A stretch of 37,111 nt of DNA from an uncultured Clostridia bacterium. GTDB taxonomy: Bacteria > Bacillota > Clostridia > Peptostreptococcales > Anaerovoracaceae. The stretch's first letter is position 1, and each line of letters begins with the position of its first letter. Shown here piece by piece: positions 1-9,034 of this stretch. The notes under the pieces are model-generated. The model saw only the letters and a program-made list of their open reading frames with translations, did not search any database and had not been told where the DNA came from. The position numbers and the translations under genes are program-made. Location: positions 1 through 37,111 of the forward strand of contig CAKQMV010000016.1 in the NCBI GenBank assembly GCA_934255135.1. The letters run 5' to 3'.

Positions 1-75
1 AACTACATGACCCCTGAGGAATTCTACAATCAGGAAAAGTGAGTTTTGACACTCTACTTTTAGGGGGTCACCTCA
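1..75 (+). mobile_element. Right end of an IS3-family-like insertion sequence
   Basis: Bases 1-42 encode the last 13 residues of a protein (NYMTPEEFYNQEK) followed by TGA. This resembles the C-terminal tail of IS3/IS150-type OrfB transposases (integrase core). The following 33 bases end in GGGGTCACCTCA, a plausible terminal inverted repeat. The whole 75-base block recurs in inverted orientation at the other end of the window, so it is a multi-copy element. The sequence changes abruptly at 76 into a broken gene, which places the IS boundary at 75. Family assignment is by motif memory only; the left end and most of the transposase lie outside the window. Confidence 0.75.
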
Positions 76-276
76 AAGAAGTGGATGTGGCAACATTTTG
101 GCTTAATGGATAAGCCAGAATACGCTCAAAAGAATCTTTTGGCCCTCGCAGTTCTCCATGAAGCCGGTTGGGTTCTCGGTCAGAATCTGATAGTTACCAC
201 AGGTACAAGAGAAAGACCTTTTACACAAACAGACGCAAGAGCTCATATGAAATTATATTTCCCAACAATCCACTAG
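76..276 (+). pseudogene. 3' fragment of PD-(D/E)XK nuclease-like paralogue, truncated by IS
   Basis: The open frame runs from the IS boundary to a TAG at 274-276. It aligns with the C-termini of the intact proteins at 18370-19176 and 30738-31547. Shared landmarks are the tryptophan-aromatic-histidine-glycine motif (here MWQHFG, MWEHLG and IWEHLG in the others), GWVLGQNLIVTT against GWYLGINFIVTT and GWILGINLITT, and a final aromatic-rich helix. The fragment lacks the N-terminal region, the conserved RSKSE motif and the PDF motif, all lost at the IS junction. The residue corresponding to the presumed catalytic Glu is Gln here. An ATG at 85 exists but has no ribosome binding site, so I consider it a remnant. 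Confidence 0.8.
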
Positions 277-284
277 CACGTAAA

Positions 285-316
285 GAGCCCCGCACATCAT
301 CCGATGTACGGGGCTC
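285..316. terminator. Hairpin terminator downstream of ppdK
   Basis: GAGCCCCG and CGGGGCTC form an 8-bp GC-rich stem, with a further ACAT/ATGT pairing inside. The hairpin lies between the converging ends of ppdK (minus strand) and the gene fragment at 76-276. U-tracts are short on both sides, so efficiency is uncertain; it could serve both directions. Confidence 0.6.
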
Positions 317-354
317 ATATTAATCATTCCAGATAAATCAAACCTTCGCTCGAA

Positions 355-2973
355 TTACTTGCTCTCGATTGCAGCCTGTGCAGCAGCGAGTCTAGCAATT
401 GGTACTCTGAATGGTGAGCATGAAACGTAGTTCAGACCAACCTCATGGCAGAAGTGGATTGAAGCAGGATCTCCACCGTGCTCTCCACAGATACCAAGCT
501 TGATGTTAGGTCTAGTCTTCTTACCATCTTCAACAGCCATTCTTACGAGCTTGCCAATACCAGTCTGGTCAAGTGACTGGAATGGATCAGCAGCAAGGAT
601 TCCGTTTCCAACGTACTCCTTGATGATAGCGCCAGTATCGTCTCTTGAGAAACCGAAGCCCATCTGAGTAAGGTCATTAGTACCGAATGAGAAGAACTCA
701 GCATCCTTAGCGATAGCATCAGCAGTAAGAGCAGCTCTTGGAATCTCGATCATAGTACCAACCATGTACTTAAGCTCTCTTCCAGCCTCCTCGAAGCACT
801 TAGCAGCAGTCTCATCGATAGTCTTCTTAACGAACTTGAGCTCGTTGTCGATTCCTACAAGTGGAACCATGATCTCAGGAACGATATCGAAGCCTTCCTC
901 AGCTGAAACCTCAAGAGCAGCAGAAATGATAGCCTCAGTCTGCATCTCAGCAATCTCAGGATAAGTAACAGCAAGTCTGCATCCTCTGTGTCCAAGCATT
1001 GGGTTGAACTCGTGAAGCTCAACAGTCTTAGCAGCAATCTTCTCCATTGGGATGTTGAACTGCTCTGAAAGCTGCTTCATATCCTCCTCAGTCTTAGGAA
1101 GGAACTCGTGGAGAGGTGGATCCAGAAGTCTGATAGTAACTGGTCTCTCGCCCATAGCCTTGTAGATTCCCTTGAAGTCCTCCTTCTGGTATGGAAGAAG
1201 ACCAGCAAGAGCCTCTCTTCTCTCTTCCTCAGTCTCAGCAAGAATCATTCTTCTGATCTTAGGAATTCTCTCGTCCTCAAAGAACATATGCTCAGTTCTG
1301 CAAAGACCGATACCCTCAGCACCAAACTCTACAGCCTGCTTAGCATCTCTTGGATTATCAGCATTAGTTCTGATCTTGAGAGTTCTGATCTCATCAGCCC
1401 AGCTCATGATAGTTCCGAAGTCACCTGAAAGCTCTGGAGCCATAGTCTTGATAGCCTCAAGGTAAACGCTTCCGTCAGTACCGTTGAGTGAAATCTGCTG
1501 ACCCTCAGTGTACTTCTTGCCAGCAACCTCAAGAGTCTTGTTAGCCTCGTCAACAGTGATGTCCTTACATCCTGCAACGCAACACTTACCCATTCCTCTT
1601 GCAACTACGGCAGCATGTGAAGTCATTCCGCCTCTAGCAGTAAGGATACCCTCAGCAGCAATCATACCTGCGAGGTCCTCAGGTGAAGTCTCCTCTCTTA
1701 CGAGGATAACCTTCTTGCCAGCCTCAACGAGAGAAGCAGCATCGTCAGCTGAGAAGCAGATCTCACCAGTAGCAGCACCAGGTGATGCTGGAAGACCCTT
1801 AGCAACAGCTGTAGCCTTAGCAAGCTCATCAGCGTCAAATGTAGGGTGGAGAAGCTGGTTAATCTGATCTGGCTCGATCTTCATGATAGCAGTCTCCTTA
1901 TCGATGAGACCCTCATTTACAAGATCAACAGCGATCTTAACTGCAGCAGCTGCAGTTCTCTTACCGTTACGAGTCTGGAGCATGAAGAGCTTGTTGTCCT
2001 CAACAGTGAACTCCATGTCCTGCATGTCCTTATAGTGATTCTCAAGGATTCCTGCAACCTCCTCGAACTGTCCATATACCTCAGGGAAAGCTTCCTTCAT
2101 CTCTGAGATAGGCTGTGGAGTTCTGATTCCAGCTACAACGTCCTCACCCTGAGCGTTAACGAGGAACTCACCAAAAATAGCGTTCTCTCCGTTAGCAGGG
2201 TTTCTTGTGAAGGCAACTCCTGTACCTGAGTTGTCTCCTGTATTTCCGAATACCATTGACTGTACGTTTACAGCTGTTCCGAGTGAAGCTGAGATGTTGT
2301 TAATCTTTCTGTAGAGAATAGCTCTCTCGTTGTTCCATGAACGGAATACAGCAGCGATAGCCTCAAGGAGCTGCTCCTTAGGATCCTGTGGGAACTCTCT
2401 TCCGAGCTCAGCCTTAACAAGCTCCTTATATCCCTTGATGATCTCCTTAAGATCGTCAGTTGAAAGATCTACGTCAAACTCAGCGCCAACCTTCTTCTTC
2501 TGAGCATTGAAAACCTCGTCGAACTTAGTCTTCTTGATCTCCATTACTACATCACCGAACATCTGGATGAATCTTCTGTAGCTGTCGTAAGCGAATCTGT
2601 CGTTACCAGTCTTCTTAGCAAGACCCTCTACAGAAACATCGTTGAGTCCAAGGTTAAGAATTGTATCCATCATACCCGGCATTGAAACAGGTGCACCGGA
2701 TCTTACTGATACAAGAAGTGGATTGTCAATGCTTCCGAACTTCTTGCCCATAACCTCTTCAAGCTCAGCAAGGTGCTCGAATGCCTCGTTAACGATCTCG
2801 TCACAAAGAACGTCTCCGTCCTCGATGTACTTCTTGCAAGCATCAGTTGAAATAGTAAATCCAAATGGAACAGGGAGTCCAATCTTAGTCATCTCCGCAA
2901 GGTTAGCACCCTTTCCTCCGAGAAGGTTTCTCATCTCTTTCGAGCCTTCATTAAAAGAATATACGTACTTCAT
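355..2973 (-). CDS. ppdK: Pyruvate, phosphate dikinase
   Basis: Interconverts pyruvate, ATP and phosphate with phosphoenolpyruvate, AMP and pyrophosphate; in fermentative Clostridia it links glycolysis and gluconeogenesis in the cytoplasm. The 872 residues match the usual length of about 875. The N-terminal nucleotide-binding domain begins KYVYSFNEG and contains LLGGKGANLAEM. The central swivelling domain has the phosphohistidine signature GGMTSHAAVVARGMG near residue 450. The C-terminal TIM-barrel PEP domain holds GTNDLTQMGFGFSRDD and GICGEHGGDP, which includes the catalytic Cys region. The start is supported by AAAAGGAG upstream of ATG 2973. It lies 34 bp after glyS on the same strand, so cotranscription is likely. 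No PPDK regulatory protein gene is visible nearby. Confidence 0.97.
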   Translation of the reverse strand: MKYVYSFNEGSKEMRNLLGGKGANLAEMTKIGLPVPFGFTISTDACKKYIEDGDVLCDEIVNEAFEHLAELEEVMGKKFGSIDNPLLVSVRSGAPVSMPGMMDTILNLGLNDVSVEGLAKKTGNDRFAYDSYRRFIQMFGDVVMEIKKTKFDEVFNAQKKKVGAEFDVDLSTDDLKEIIKGYKELVKAELGREFPQDPKEQLLEAIAAVFRSWNNERAILYRKINNISASLGTAVNVQSMVFGNTGDNSGTGVAFTRNPANGENAIFGEFLVNAQGEDVVAGIRTPQPISEMKEAFPEVYGQFEEVAGILENHYKDMQDMEFTVEDNKLFMLQTRNGKRTAAAAVKIAVDLVNEGLIDKETAIMKIEPDQINQLLHPTFDADELAKATAVAKGLPASPGAATGEICFSADDAASLVEAGKKVILVREETSPEDLAGMIAAEGILTARGGMTSHAAVVARGMGKCCVAGCKDITVDEANKTLEVAGKKYTEGQQISLNGTDGSVYLEAIKTMAPELSGDFGTIMSWADEIRTLKIRTNADNPRDAKQAVEFGAEGIGLCRTEHMFFEDERIPKIRRMILAETEEERREALAGLLPYQKEDFKGIYKAMGERPVTIRLLDPPLHEFLPKTEEDMKQLSEQFNIPMEKIAAKTVELHEFNPMLGHRGCRLAVTYPEIAEMQTEAIISAALEVSAEEGFDIVPEIMVPLVGIDNELKFVKKTIDETAAKCFEEAGRELKYMVGTMIEIPRAALTADAIAKDAEFFSFGTNDLTQMGFGFSRDDTGAIIKEYVGNGILAADPFQSLDQTGIGKLVRMAVEDGKKTRPNIKLGICGEHGGDPASIHFCHEVGLNYVSCSPFRVPIARLAAAQAAIESK

Positions 2974-3007
2974 TTATCATTCTCCTTTTAAATTAGAATT
3001 TGAGTTA

Positions 3008-4420
3008 TTAGAACTTAAGTCTTTCCTCAATATATGCTCTAACTTCGGATAGAGGTACTCTCACCTGTTCCATAGTATCTCTATCACGAATAGTAACCGA
3101 TTGTTCAGCCTCAGTCTCGAAATCAACGCAGATGCTGAATGGAGTTCCGATCTCGTCCTCTCTTCTGTATCTCTTGCCGATTGAACCTGCTGCGTCGTAG
3201 TCCACCATAAAGTACTGTGACAGCTCCTCGTAGATAGGAAGCGCAACATCCTCAAGCTTCTTGCTGAGAGGGAGAATTGCAACCTTGAATGGAGCAAGTG
3301 CCGGGTGGAGTCTTAGTACAGTTCTTGTATCTTCCTTACCGTTTGAATCTGTAAGAGTCTCCTCCTCATACGCATTAACAAGGAATGCGAGAAGCAGTCT
3401 CTCAACACCAACAGATGGCTCGATTACATACGGTACATAGACGTCGTTAGTCTCAGGATCTCTGTAAGACATATCCTGCTTTGAGTGAGTCTGGTGAGCG
3501 TTAAGGTCAAAATCAGTTCTTGATGCTATGCCCCAGAGTTCGCCCCATCCGAATGGGAACTTAAACTCGAAGTCAGTTGTCGCGTTGCTGTAATGTGCAA
3601 GCTCCTCAGGATCGTGATCTCTTGTTCTCAGATTCTCATCGCTCATGCCAAGGTTCTTAAGGAAGCTATGGCAGTAGTTCTTCCAGTAGTCGAACCACTC
3701 AAGCTCAGTACCAGGCTTACAGAAGAACTCAAGCTCCATCTGCTCGAACTCTCTTGTTCTGAAGATGAAGTTACCAGGTGTAATCTCGTTTCTGAATGAC
3801 TTACCAACCTGAGCGATTCCAAAAGGAACCTTCTTTCTTGCTGCTCTCTGGATGTTCTTGAAGTTAACGAAGATACCCTGAGCAGTCTCCGGTCTTAGGA
3901 AAATCTCAGCTGATGAATCCTCAGTTACACCCTGGAATGTCTTGAACATCAGGTTGAACTTTCTGATTCCTGTGAAATCCTTCTTGCCGCACTCCGGACA
4001 TGGAATCTCGTTCTCAGCAATGAACGCCTCAAGCTTCTCGTTGTCCCAGCCATCGCACTGAATCTCTTCGCCCTTAGCCTTCATGAAGTTCTCGATAAGC
4101 TGGTCAGCTCTGTATCTTGACTTACAGCTCTTGCAGTCAATGAGTGGATCTGAGAATCCGCCAACGTGACCTGAAGCAACCCATGTTTCAGGATTCATGA
4201 GGATTGCTGCGTCTAGACCAACATTAAGCTTTGACTCCTGAACGAACTTTCTCTTCCATGCATTCTTGATGTTGTCCTTAAGCTGTACTCCGAGAGGACC
4301 GTAATCCCAAGTGTTAGCGAGACCGCCATAGATCTCTGAACCAGGGAAAATATATCCTCTGTTCTTGCACAGCGCCGTAATCTTCTCCATTGTAACCGTA
4401 TTCTTGTTTTCCGAACTCAT
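3008..4420 (-). CDS. glyS: Glycyl-tRNA synthetase, single-chain alpha2 type
   Basis: Charges tRNA-Gly with glycine. This is the dimeric class II enzyme (archaeal/eukaryotic-like type also found in many Gram-positives), not the GlyQ/GlyS tetramer. Of 470 residues, the N-terminus carries GYIFPGSEIYGGLANTWDYGPLG. A zinc-ribbon-like insertion has CKSCKSRYRAD and CPECGKKDF. Motif 2 appears as FRNEITPGNFIFRTREFEQ, motif 3 as GVERLLLAFL, and the C-terminal anticodon-binding domain begins around LAPFKVAILPLS. It sits between the DUF4342 gene and ppdK. A small hairpin precedes it at 4458-4479. No T-box leader fits in the 72-bp gap, so control by tRNA-Gly charging is not evident. Confidence 0.96.
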   Translation of the reverse strand: MSSENKNTVTMEKITALCKNRGYIFPGSEIYGGLANTWDYGPLGVQLKDNIKNAWKRKFVQESKLNVGLDAAILMNPETWVASGHVGGFSDPLIDCKSCKSRYRADQLIENFMKAKGEEIQCDGWDNEKLEAFIAENEIPCPECGKKDFTGIRKFNLMFKTFQGVTEDSSAEIFLRPETAQGIFVNFKNIQRAARKKVPFGIAQVGKSFRNEITPGNFIFRTREFEQMELEFFCKPGTELEWFDYWKNYCHSFLKNLGMSDENLRTRDHDPEELAHYSNATTDFEFKFPFGWGELWGIASRTDFDLNAHQTHSKQDMSYRDPETNDVYVPYVIEPSVGVERLLLAFLVNAYEEETLTDSNGKEDTRTVLRLHPALAPFKVAILPLSKKLEDVALPIYEELSQYFMVDYDAAGSIGKRYRREDEIGTPFSICVDFETEAEQSVTIRDRDTMEQVRVPLSEVRAYIEERLKF

Positions 4421-4457
4421 TATTTACCTCTCCTATGATCTAGATTTAAATACAATA

Positions 4458-4479
4458 AGGCGACATAACAATGCCGCCT
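4458..4479 (-). terminator. Hairpin between DUF4342 gene and glyS
   Basis: On the minus strand AGGCGGCAT and ATGTCGCCT pair (one G-U) around a TGTT loop, followed by a weak T-rich stretch TATTGTATTT. It could be a partial terminator or processing site that sets the ratio of glyS to upstream genes. Confidence 0.45.
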
Positions 4480-4492
4480 CAATCCTTGCAGA

Positions 4493-5236
4493 TTAGTTGT
4501 CTGATGAAAGCTCCTTCTCAAGCTCATCAATCACTGCGTCAATATCACAGTCTGCATCTACATCTGATACAGCCTCATCTTCTGGCTCAGCTGACTTCTT
4601 CTTGAAAAGCTCCTCAGCCTGCTTCTTGAACTCATCGATGTTATCTCTGATCTTACCATCGTCGATCTTATCGAGCTCTGTCTTAACCTTCTCAGAAACA
4701 TCATCATATGCTTCCTTACCCTTAGTCTTGATAGTCTCATAAGCCTCAGTATCCTTGATTTTATCGATTACATCCTGTCCCATGTCAGCATACTTCTTGC
4801 CGGCATCCTTAGCCTTGTTGTATGAACCAACAACTCTGCCATTGATGTCAACAGTCTCACCGTCAGAAGTTACAAACTCAACCTTGCACTTGAAGCCGAT
4901 TGTTGCGATCATTCCGAAGATAACTCCCCAAGGAACAAGAATCGCACCAACAACGCCAGCCGTAAGCGGGAAGTTCATGATAAGCTCATCATCCTTCTTG
5001 ATAACAATTCTTGACATGTTACCCTTGTCAACGAGCTCCTTCATCTTCTTGTAAGCAGTGCTGTCCTTAAAGTTCTCTGAAGTGATTCCCTCAAAGTCAC
5101 TGTTGATTGTCTCCTCAATGCTGATGATTGCATCGACAACGCTACCGTCACATGCCTCAAGAGCTTCCTTAGCTTCCTTATATGAAGCACCTGTTCTATC
5201 CTTAACAAGTTCAATCTTCTCGAGAGTAATTTCCAT
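4493..5236 (-). CDS. DUF4342 domain protein with N-terminal UBA/TS-N-like domain
   Basis: No biochemical function is known to me. Residues 1-45 (MEITLEKIELVKDRTG, then YKEAKEAL) look like the three-helix UBA/TS-N fold shared with EF-Ts and NAC-type proteins. Residues about 75-140 fit DUF4342: a beta-rich segment containing a hydrophobic stretch LTAGVVGAILVPWGVIFGMIATIGF that could be one membrane or lipid-associated segment. The remainder (about 140-247) is highly charged and helical, like an apolipoprotein or coiled tail, ending in an acidic region rich in Asp/Glu. GGAGG lies 9 bases before ATG 5236. It lies 17 bp downstream of recO, in the same operon. A role in membrane or translation-linked stress is only a guess. 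Confidence 0.85.
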   Translation of the reverse strand: MEITLEKIELVKDRTGASYKEAKEALEACDGSVVDAIISIEETINSDFEGITSENFKDSTAYKKMKELVDKGNMSRIVIKKDDELIMNFPLTAGVVGAILVPWGVIFGMIATIGFKCKVEFVTSDGETVDINGRVVGSYNKAKDAGKKYADMGQDVIDKIKDTEAYETIKTKGKEAYDDVSEKVKTELDKIDDGKIRDNIDEFKKQAEELFKKKSAEPEDEAVSDVDADCDIDAVIDELEKELSSDN

Positions 5237-5253
5237 ATTATGAATCCTCCTTA

Positions 5254-6006
5254 TCAGATATTTAGTTCTGTATTCTTCTCAAGCACATCCGAACCCAGAT
5301 AATGCCTGATATATCCGCTTATAATTGCCTTCAACTCCGCCTCTATTTCAGGCTTCAAAGACACCTTCATAAAGTGCTGAAGGGGCATTCTGGCAAAATA
5401 ATTTAACACTTCTACTATATCAAATGAAGGGTTATAAATCAATGCGCGGCCTGTGGATTTCTCCCTTGCGGCACACTCGGGACACATCACACCGCCGGCA
5501 TAAACAGAGAACAGGAAGTCCTTCGAAATTGCTTTTGCGCAATTCACACAGCATCCCGTCTCCGGCATAACGCCGAGGATCCGTAACGTCTTGATTATAA
5601 ACGCAAAAAGGATGTTAGTGTACCCTTTATTAGTATTACTTATACATTCGAGGGCTTCTATAGTCATGTCAAAAAGCTTAGGCGCAGGCTCTCCATCCTC
5701 CAGCACCGAGTCGATATATTCAATCACCGCCGATGCTGCCATAAACCTGTCAATGTCCTCACCGATCGAGTAAAAGCTCTGCTTCACCGATGCCGAATTG
5801 ATATTGTAGCTGTCTCTTGCCTTAAAGATATCGTATTCCGAGTGGGTAAAAGGTCTAAGCGCCAGCGCAGCCTTCCCGCGCCCCTTCTCGTTAATGCTCG
5901 TACCCGCCGTAATCTTGCCGTACTCCTTGGAAAAAAGCACTATAAGACGCCTGTTATTCGCAATCTTTCTCTGTTTAAGTACTATTCCCTCAGTATTTAT
6001 AAGCAT
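5254..6006 (-). CDS. recO: DNA repair protein RecO
   Basis: RecO works with RecF/RecR to load RecA on SSB-coated single-stranded DNA. The 250-residue length is normal. The N-terminal OB-fold starts INTEGIVLKQRK and contains LIVLFSKEYGKI. The central helical region follows. The zinc-binding domain shows CCVNCAKAI with a partner CPECA about 30 residues on. The ATG at 6006 has AAGGA directly abutting it, which is tighter than ideal, but conserved family sequence begins immediately after, so I keep this start. It follows era by 11 bp, an arrangement conserved across Bacillota. Confidence 0.94.
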   Translation of the reverse strand: MLINTEGIVLKQRKIANNRRLIVLFSKEYGKITAGTSINEKGRGKAALALRPFTHSEYDIFKARDSYNINSASVKQSFYSIGEDIDRFMAASAVIEYIDSVLEDGEPAPKLFDMTIEALECISNTNKGYTNILFAFIIKTLRILGVMPETGCCVNCAKAISKDFLFSVYAGGVMCPECAAREKSTGRALIYNPSFDIVEVLNYFARMPLQHFMKVSLKPEIEAELKAIISGYIRHYLGSDVLEKNTELNI

Positions 6007-6017
6007 TCCTTATAGCC

Positions 6018-6917
6018 CTACTCGTCCTTGTATCCGTAATTCTTGATAGTTCTGTCTGAATCTCTCCAGCCTTCCTTGACTTTGACAAAAGTTTCGAGGA
6101 ATACCTTAGTTCCAAGCAGATCCTCAATATCCTTTCTTGCAGCCATTCCGATTCCCTTGAGCTTTCTTCCGCCCTTACCGATGATGATGCTCTTATGAGA
6201 CTTCTTCTCACAGATGATAACAGCACTGATCTTAGTCAGATTGCCGTGCTCCTCAAACGACTCGATATCAACAAACACACCGTGCGGAACCTCCTCATTG
6301 AGGTACTCAAGAAGCTTTTCCCTGATGATCTCGCTGACAACAAATCTCTCAGGGTGATTAGTCGCCATGTACTCAGGATAGAACATCGGTCCCTCCTGCA
6401 TGTAGCCTGAAAGGCACGCGAGAAGCTCCGGCACATTAGTTCCCTTAAGTGCTGAAACACCATATATATCGTCAAAAATTTCCATCTCATCATAGTGATT
6501 AAACAGCTTGAGGTAGTCCTCCGGCATGATGAGATCTGTCTTGTTGATAACAAGAATCTTAGGTGCCTCTGCAGCCTTGATAACCTCAAGAACGTGCTCA
6601 TCACCCTTGCCTGGCTCCTTAGTTGCATCAATCAGAAGGAGAATAACATCAACACCGCCGAGTGTGTTAATTGCTGTCTCGTTGATTGCACTTCCGAGCT
6701 TGTTCTTAGGCTTGTGAATACCCGGAGTATCAAGGAAGATGATCTGCTCACCCTCGCCTCCATTAGCCTCAAGGTCTGTATAAATTCCTGTAATTCTGTT
6801 TCTGGTTGTCTGTGGCTTGCTTGATGTGATTGCAATCTTCTCACCAAGAATGCTGTTAAGCAGAGTTGACTTGCCCACATTAGGTCTGCCCACAATTCCA
6901 ACAAATCCTGATTTCAT
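6018..6917 (-). CDS. era: GTPase Era
   Basis: Ras-like GTPase that binds the 3' end of 16S rRNA and aids 30S maturation. G1 is GRPNVGKST, G3 is DTPGIHKPK, G4 is NKTD. The switch region reads KPQTTRNRITGIY, the classic Era signature. The C-terminal KH domain includes IIGKGGRKLKGIG. Length 299 is typical. The gene starts 3 bases after ybeY ends, with AGAGGA as ribosome binding site, and precedes recO. The functional grouping ybeY-era is consistent with 16S processing. Confidence 0.97.
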   Translation of the reverse strand: MKSGFVGIVGRPNVGKSTLLNSILGEKIAITSSKPQTTRNRITGIYTDLEANGGEGEQIIFLDTPGIHKPKNKLGSAINETAINTLGGVDVILLLIDATKEPGKGDEHVLEVIKAAEAPKILVINKTDLIMPEDYLKLFNHYDEMEIFDDIYGVSALKGTNVPELLACLSGYMQEGPMFYPEYMATNHPERFVVSEIIREKLLEYLNEEVPHGVFVDIESFEEHGNLTKISAVIICEKKSHKSIIIGKGGRKLKGIGMAARKDIEDLLGTKVFLETFVKVKEGWRDSDRTIKNYGYKDE

Positions 6918-6920
6918 ATA

Positions 6921-7424
6921 TTAATCCTCTCTTCTTGGCAGATTAATGCCATCCATTACAAATTCTTCCTGAGATCTCATCTCCGCCTTCTCGTCCTCTT
7001 CCATATGATCATATCCAAGCAAATGGAAAATACTGTGGACAAAAAGATATATAAGCTCTCGGTCTTTTCCTGTACCGTACTCTTCCGCCTGCTTGAGGGC
7101 CTGGTCATAGCAGATAACTACATCTCCGATCGGAATGCAGAAGCCTTCCTCAAAGATGCCGCTGTCAGTCTCCTCAATCTCTGCGGCTATATCCTCTGAA
7201 TCTGCGTACTGCGGAAATGAGAGAACATCCGTAGACTTGTCGATTCCCCTGTACTCAGCATTAATCTCTCTGATTTCTTCTGCATCAACAACAGTCACGC
7301 TAATCTCAACCGGCGCCTCGCTGATGCCAGTCTCATGCTCAAACGCGATCTCGCACGCGCGGTCCATAAGACTCTTATTATCATCTGAAAGCAGATTCAT
7401 CTCATCACAGTAGTTGATAATCAT
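6921..7424 (-). CDS. ybeY: Endoribonuclease YbeY (rRNA maturation)
   Basis: Single-strand-specific metallo-endoribonuclease involved in 16S rRNA 3' processing and ribosome quality control. The zinc motif HSIFHLLGYDH supplies the three His ligands. Upstream, STDVLSFPQY is the conserved family block. Length 167 aa is normal. Its ATG overlaps the phoH stop by four bases (7421-7424), indicating translational coupling, and era follows 3 bases downstream. Confidence 0.95.
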   Translation of the reverse strand: MIINYCDEMNLLSDDNKSLMDRACEIAFEHETGISEAPVEISVTVVDAEEIREINAEYRGIDKSTDVLSFPQYADSEDIAAEIEETDSGIFEEGFCIPIGDVVICYDQALKQAEEYGTGKDRELIYLFVHSIFHLLGYDHMEEDEKAEMRSQEEFVMDGINLPRRED

Positions 7425-8404
7425 CTTTCATCATCCTCCCTGCGTCTCTTCTTATCGTTATCGTTATACGCCTTGATAATTCTCTTAACAAGCTCATGTC
7501 TCACAACATCGACCTCGGAGAAATAACTCATCTCGATGCCTTCAACACCATCAAGTATGCGGCATGCCTCCTTAAGGCCAGATGCTACGCCTTTTGGCAG
7601 ATCAATCTGCGTCACATCTCCAGTAACGACCATCTTCGAGCCAAAACCCATTCTAGTTAGGAACATCTTCATCTGTTCTCTTGTGGTATTCTGTGCCTCA
7701 TCGAGAATAATAAACGAGTTGTCGAGAGTTCTTCCTCTCATATATGCGAGTGGCACGACTTCGACAGCCCCTTTCTCCTTAAGCTTCTCTGCGGCTTCGC
7801 TTCCCATAATGTCAAAAAGCGCGTCATACAGTGGTCTCAGATACGGATCGACCTTATCCTGCATGTCGCCTGGTAGGAATCCAAGCTTCTCTCCCGCTTC
7901 AACCGCCGGTCTTGTGAGGACGATTCGCTCTACCAGCTTGTTCTTGTATGCCGCAACAGCCATAGCGCAAGCGAGGTAAGTCTTACCAGTTCCCGCAGGT
8001 CCAATTCCGAACACAAGGTCGTTATTACGAATTGCGTCTATATATGCCTTCTGATTGTAGGTCTTAGAGCGGAGCGGCTTTCCGAGATGTGTGTAGCAGA
8101 TTATGTCACCGCTTGTCTTCTTCTCGTCGTACTGCTTTCCCTCGAGCTCGAGATCGATGAGGTAGTTAACCCTCTGTCTGTCAAGTCTCGAATCAATTCT
8201 AAGGGCTTCAATCAGCCTGTTGATCATCCTTCCGGCCATCTCTGCGTCTTTTCCATGTATGACAAGAGAATCATCACGTGTCACGATTGATGTACCCGTG
8301 AGACTCTCTATAAGCTTGACATTAACGTCCAGACTGCCGAAAAGCTCTGTCGCTTCTATATCATCCGGAAGCTCGAACACTAGAGCCTGTCTTTCGTTCT
8401 GCAT
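7421..8404 (-). CDS. phoH: PhoH-like ATPase
   Basis: P-loop ATPase of the PhoH/PhoL family, predicted RNA-linked helicase-like activity, nearly always next to ybeY. Walker A is GPAGTGKTYLACAMAV, Walker B is FIILDEAQNTT, and a conserved VVTGDVTQIDLP follows. The N-terminal part (residues 1-90) contains a KH-like segment (LVIHGKDAEMAGRMI). Length 327 is standard. A promoter lies just upstream (8431-8460). It is the first gene of the run through ppdK that has its own visible promoter. Confidence 0.95.
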   Translation of the reverse strand: MQNERQALVFELPDDIEATELFGSLDVNVKLIESLTGTSIVTRDDSLVIHGKDAEMAGRMINRLIEALRIDSRLDRQRVNYLIDLELEGKQYDEKKTSGDIICYTHLGKPLRSKTYNQKAYIDAIRNNDLVFGIGPAGTGKTYLACAMAVAAYKNKLVERIVLTRPAVEAGEKLGFLPGDMQDKVDPYLRPLYDALFDIMGSEAAEKLKEKGAVEVVPLAYMRGRTLDNSFIILDEAQNTTREQMKMFLTRMGFGSKMVVTGDVTQIDLPKGVASGLKEACRILDGVEGIEMSYFSEVDVVRHELVKRIIKAYNDNDKKRRREDDER

Positions 8405-8430
8405 TCAGAAAATATCCTTTCATAATTAAT

Positions 8431-8460
8431 ATTGTAGCAACGCACTGCGGTCGCGTCCAA
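8431..8460 (-). promoter_or_regulatory. Promoter for phoH operon
   Basis: On the minus strand TTGGAC (8455-8460) and TACAAT (8431-8436) are separated by 18 bases. They lie 27 bases before the phoH start, in the 92-bp gap after yqeY. Confidence 0.6.
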
Positions 8461-8496
8461 ATTCATCAACGCGCCCGCAAGCTTGCTTGGGCCTGA

Positions 8497-8958
8497 CTAC
8501 TCGTCCTTGCCGCTTAGATACTCCTTAACAGCCTTAGATACCATTGATCCGTCAGCCTTATCCTTAAGCTCTGCCATGCAAGTCTTCATCATAGCACCCA
8601 TGCTCTTCATATTGCGCTCGAGGCCTGAATCCTCTGCAATCTTCTTAACAGAAGCCATAACCTCTTCGTAGCTCATCTCCTCTGGCAGATAAGCCTTCAG
8701 AACCTCTATCTCCTTATTGTATGCCTCAGTAAGGTCATCTCTGCCCGCCTTGGCAAAATCAGCAAGCGCATCAGTACGCATCTTAACCTGCTTCTTGATA
8801 ATTGAAACAATCTCAGCATCATCCTCAATTACCTCTCTCTTGTCAACCTCTCTCTGCTTGATAGCAGCTCTAACCAGATTAACAGTTTCCTTCTTAGCAT
8901 GATCTCCGGCCTTCATAGCCTCTTTATAATCATTAAGCAGCTGTTCCTTAAGTCCCAT
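8497..8958 (-). CDS. yqeY: GatB/YqeY domain protein
   Basis: Small helical protein homologous to the tail domain of GatB amidotransferase subunits, proposed tRNA-binding, function not settled. 153 aa, with the typical start LKEQLLNDYKEAMKAGD and the GRDDLTEAYNKEIEVLKAYLPEEMS block. AGGAGG lies 8 bases before ATG 8958 and a TATAAT-like -10 (8996-9001, minus strand) lies upstream. In many Bacillota it directly follows rpsU. Here rpsU is about 6.6 kb away, with an accessory block between. Confidence 0.93.
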   Translation of the reverse strand: MGLKEQLLNDYKEAMKAGDHAKKETVNLVRAAIKQREVDKREVIEDDAEIVSIIKKQVKMRTDALADFAKAGRDDLTEAYNKEIEVLKAYLPEEMSYEEVMASVKKIAEDSGLERNMKSMGAMMKTCMAELKDKADGSMVSKAVKEYLSGKDE

Positions 8959-9034
8959 AACGCATACCTCCTAACAATTAACTTCAATACAAATTATTAT
9001 ACCACATATAAAACAATATCAGTCATTTACACTT

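Noticed and set aside
4421..4492. T-box leader for glyS
   Set aside because: Only 72 bases are available and neither the conserved T-box sequence nor a specifier loop is present.
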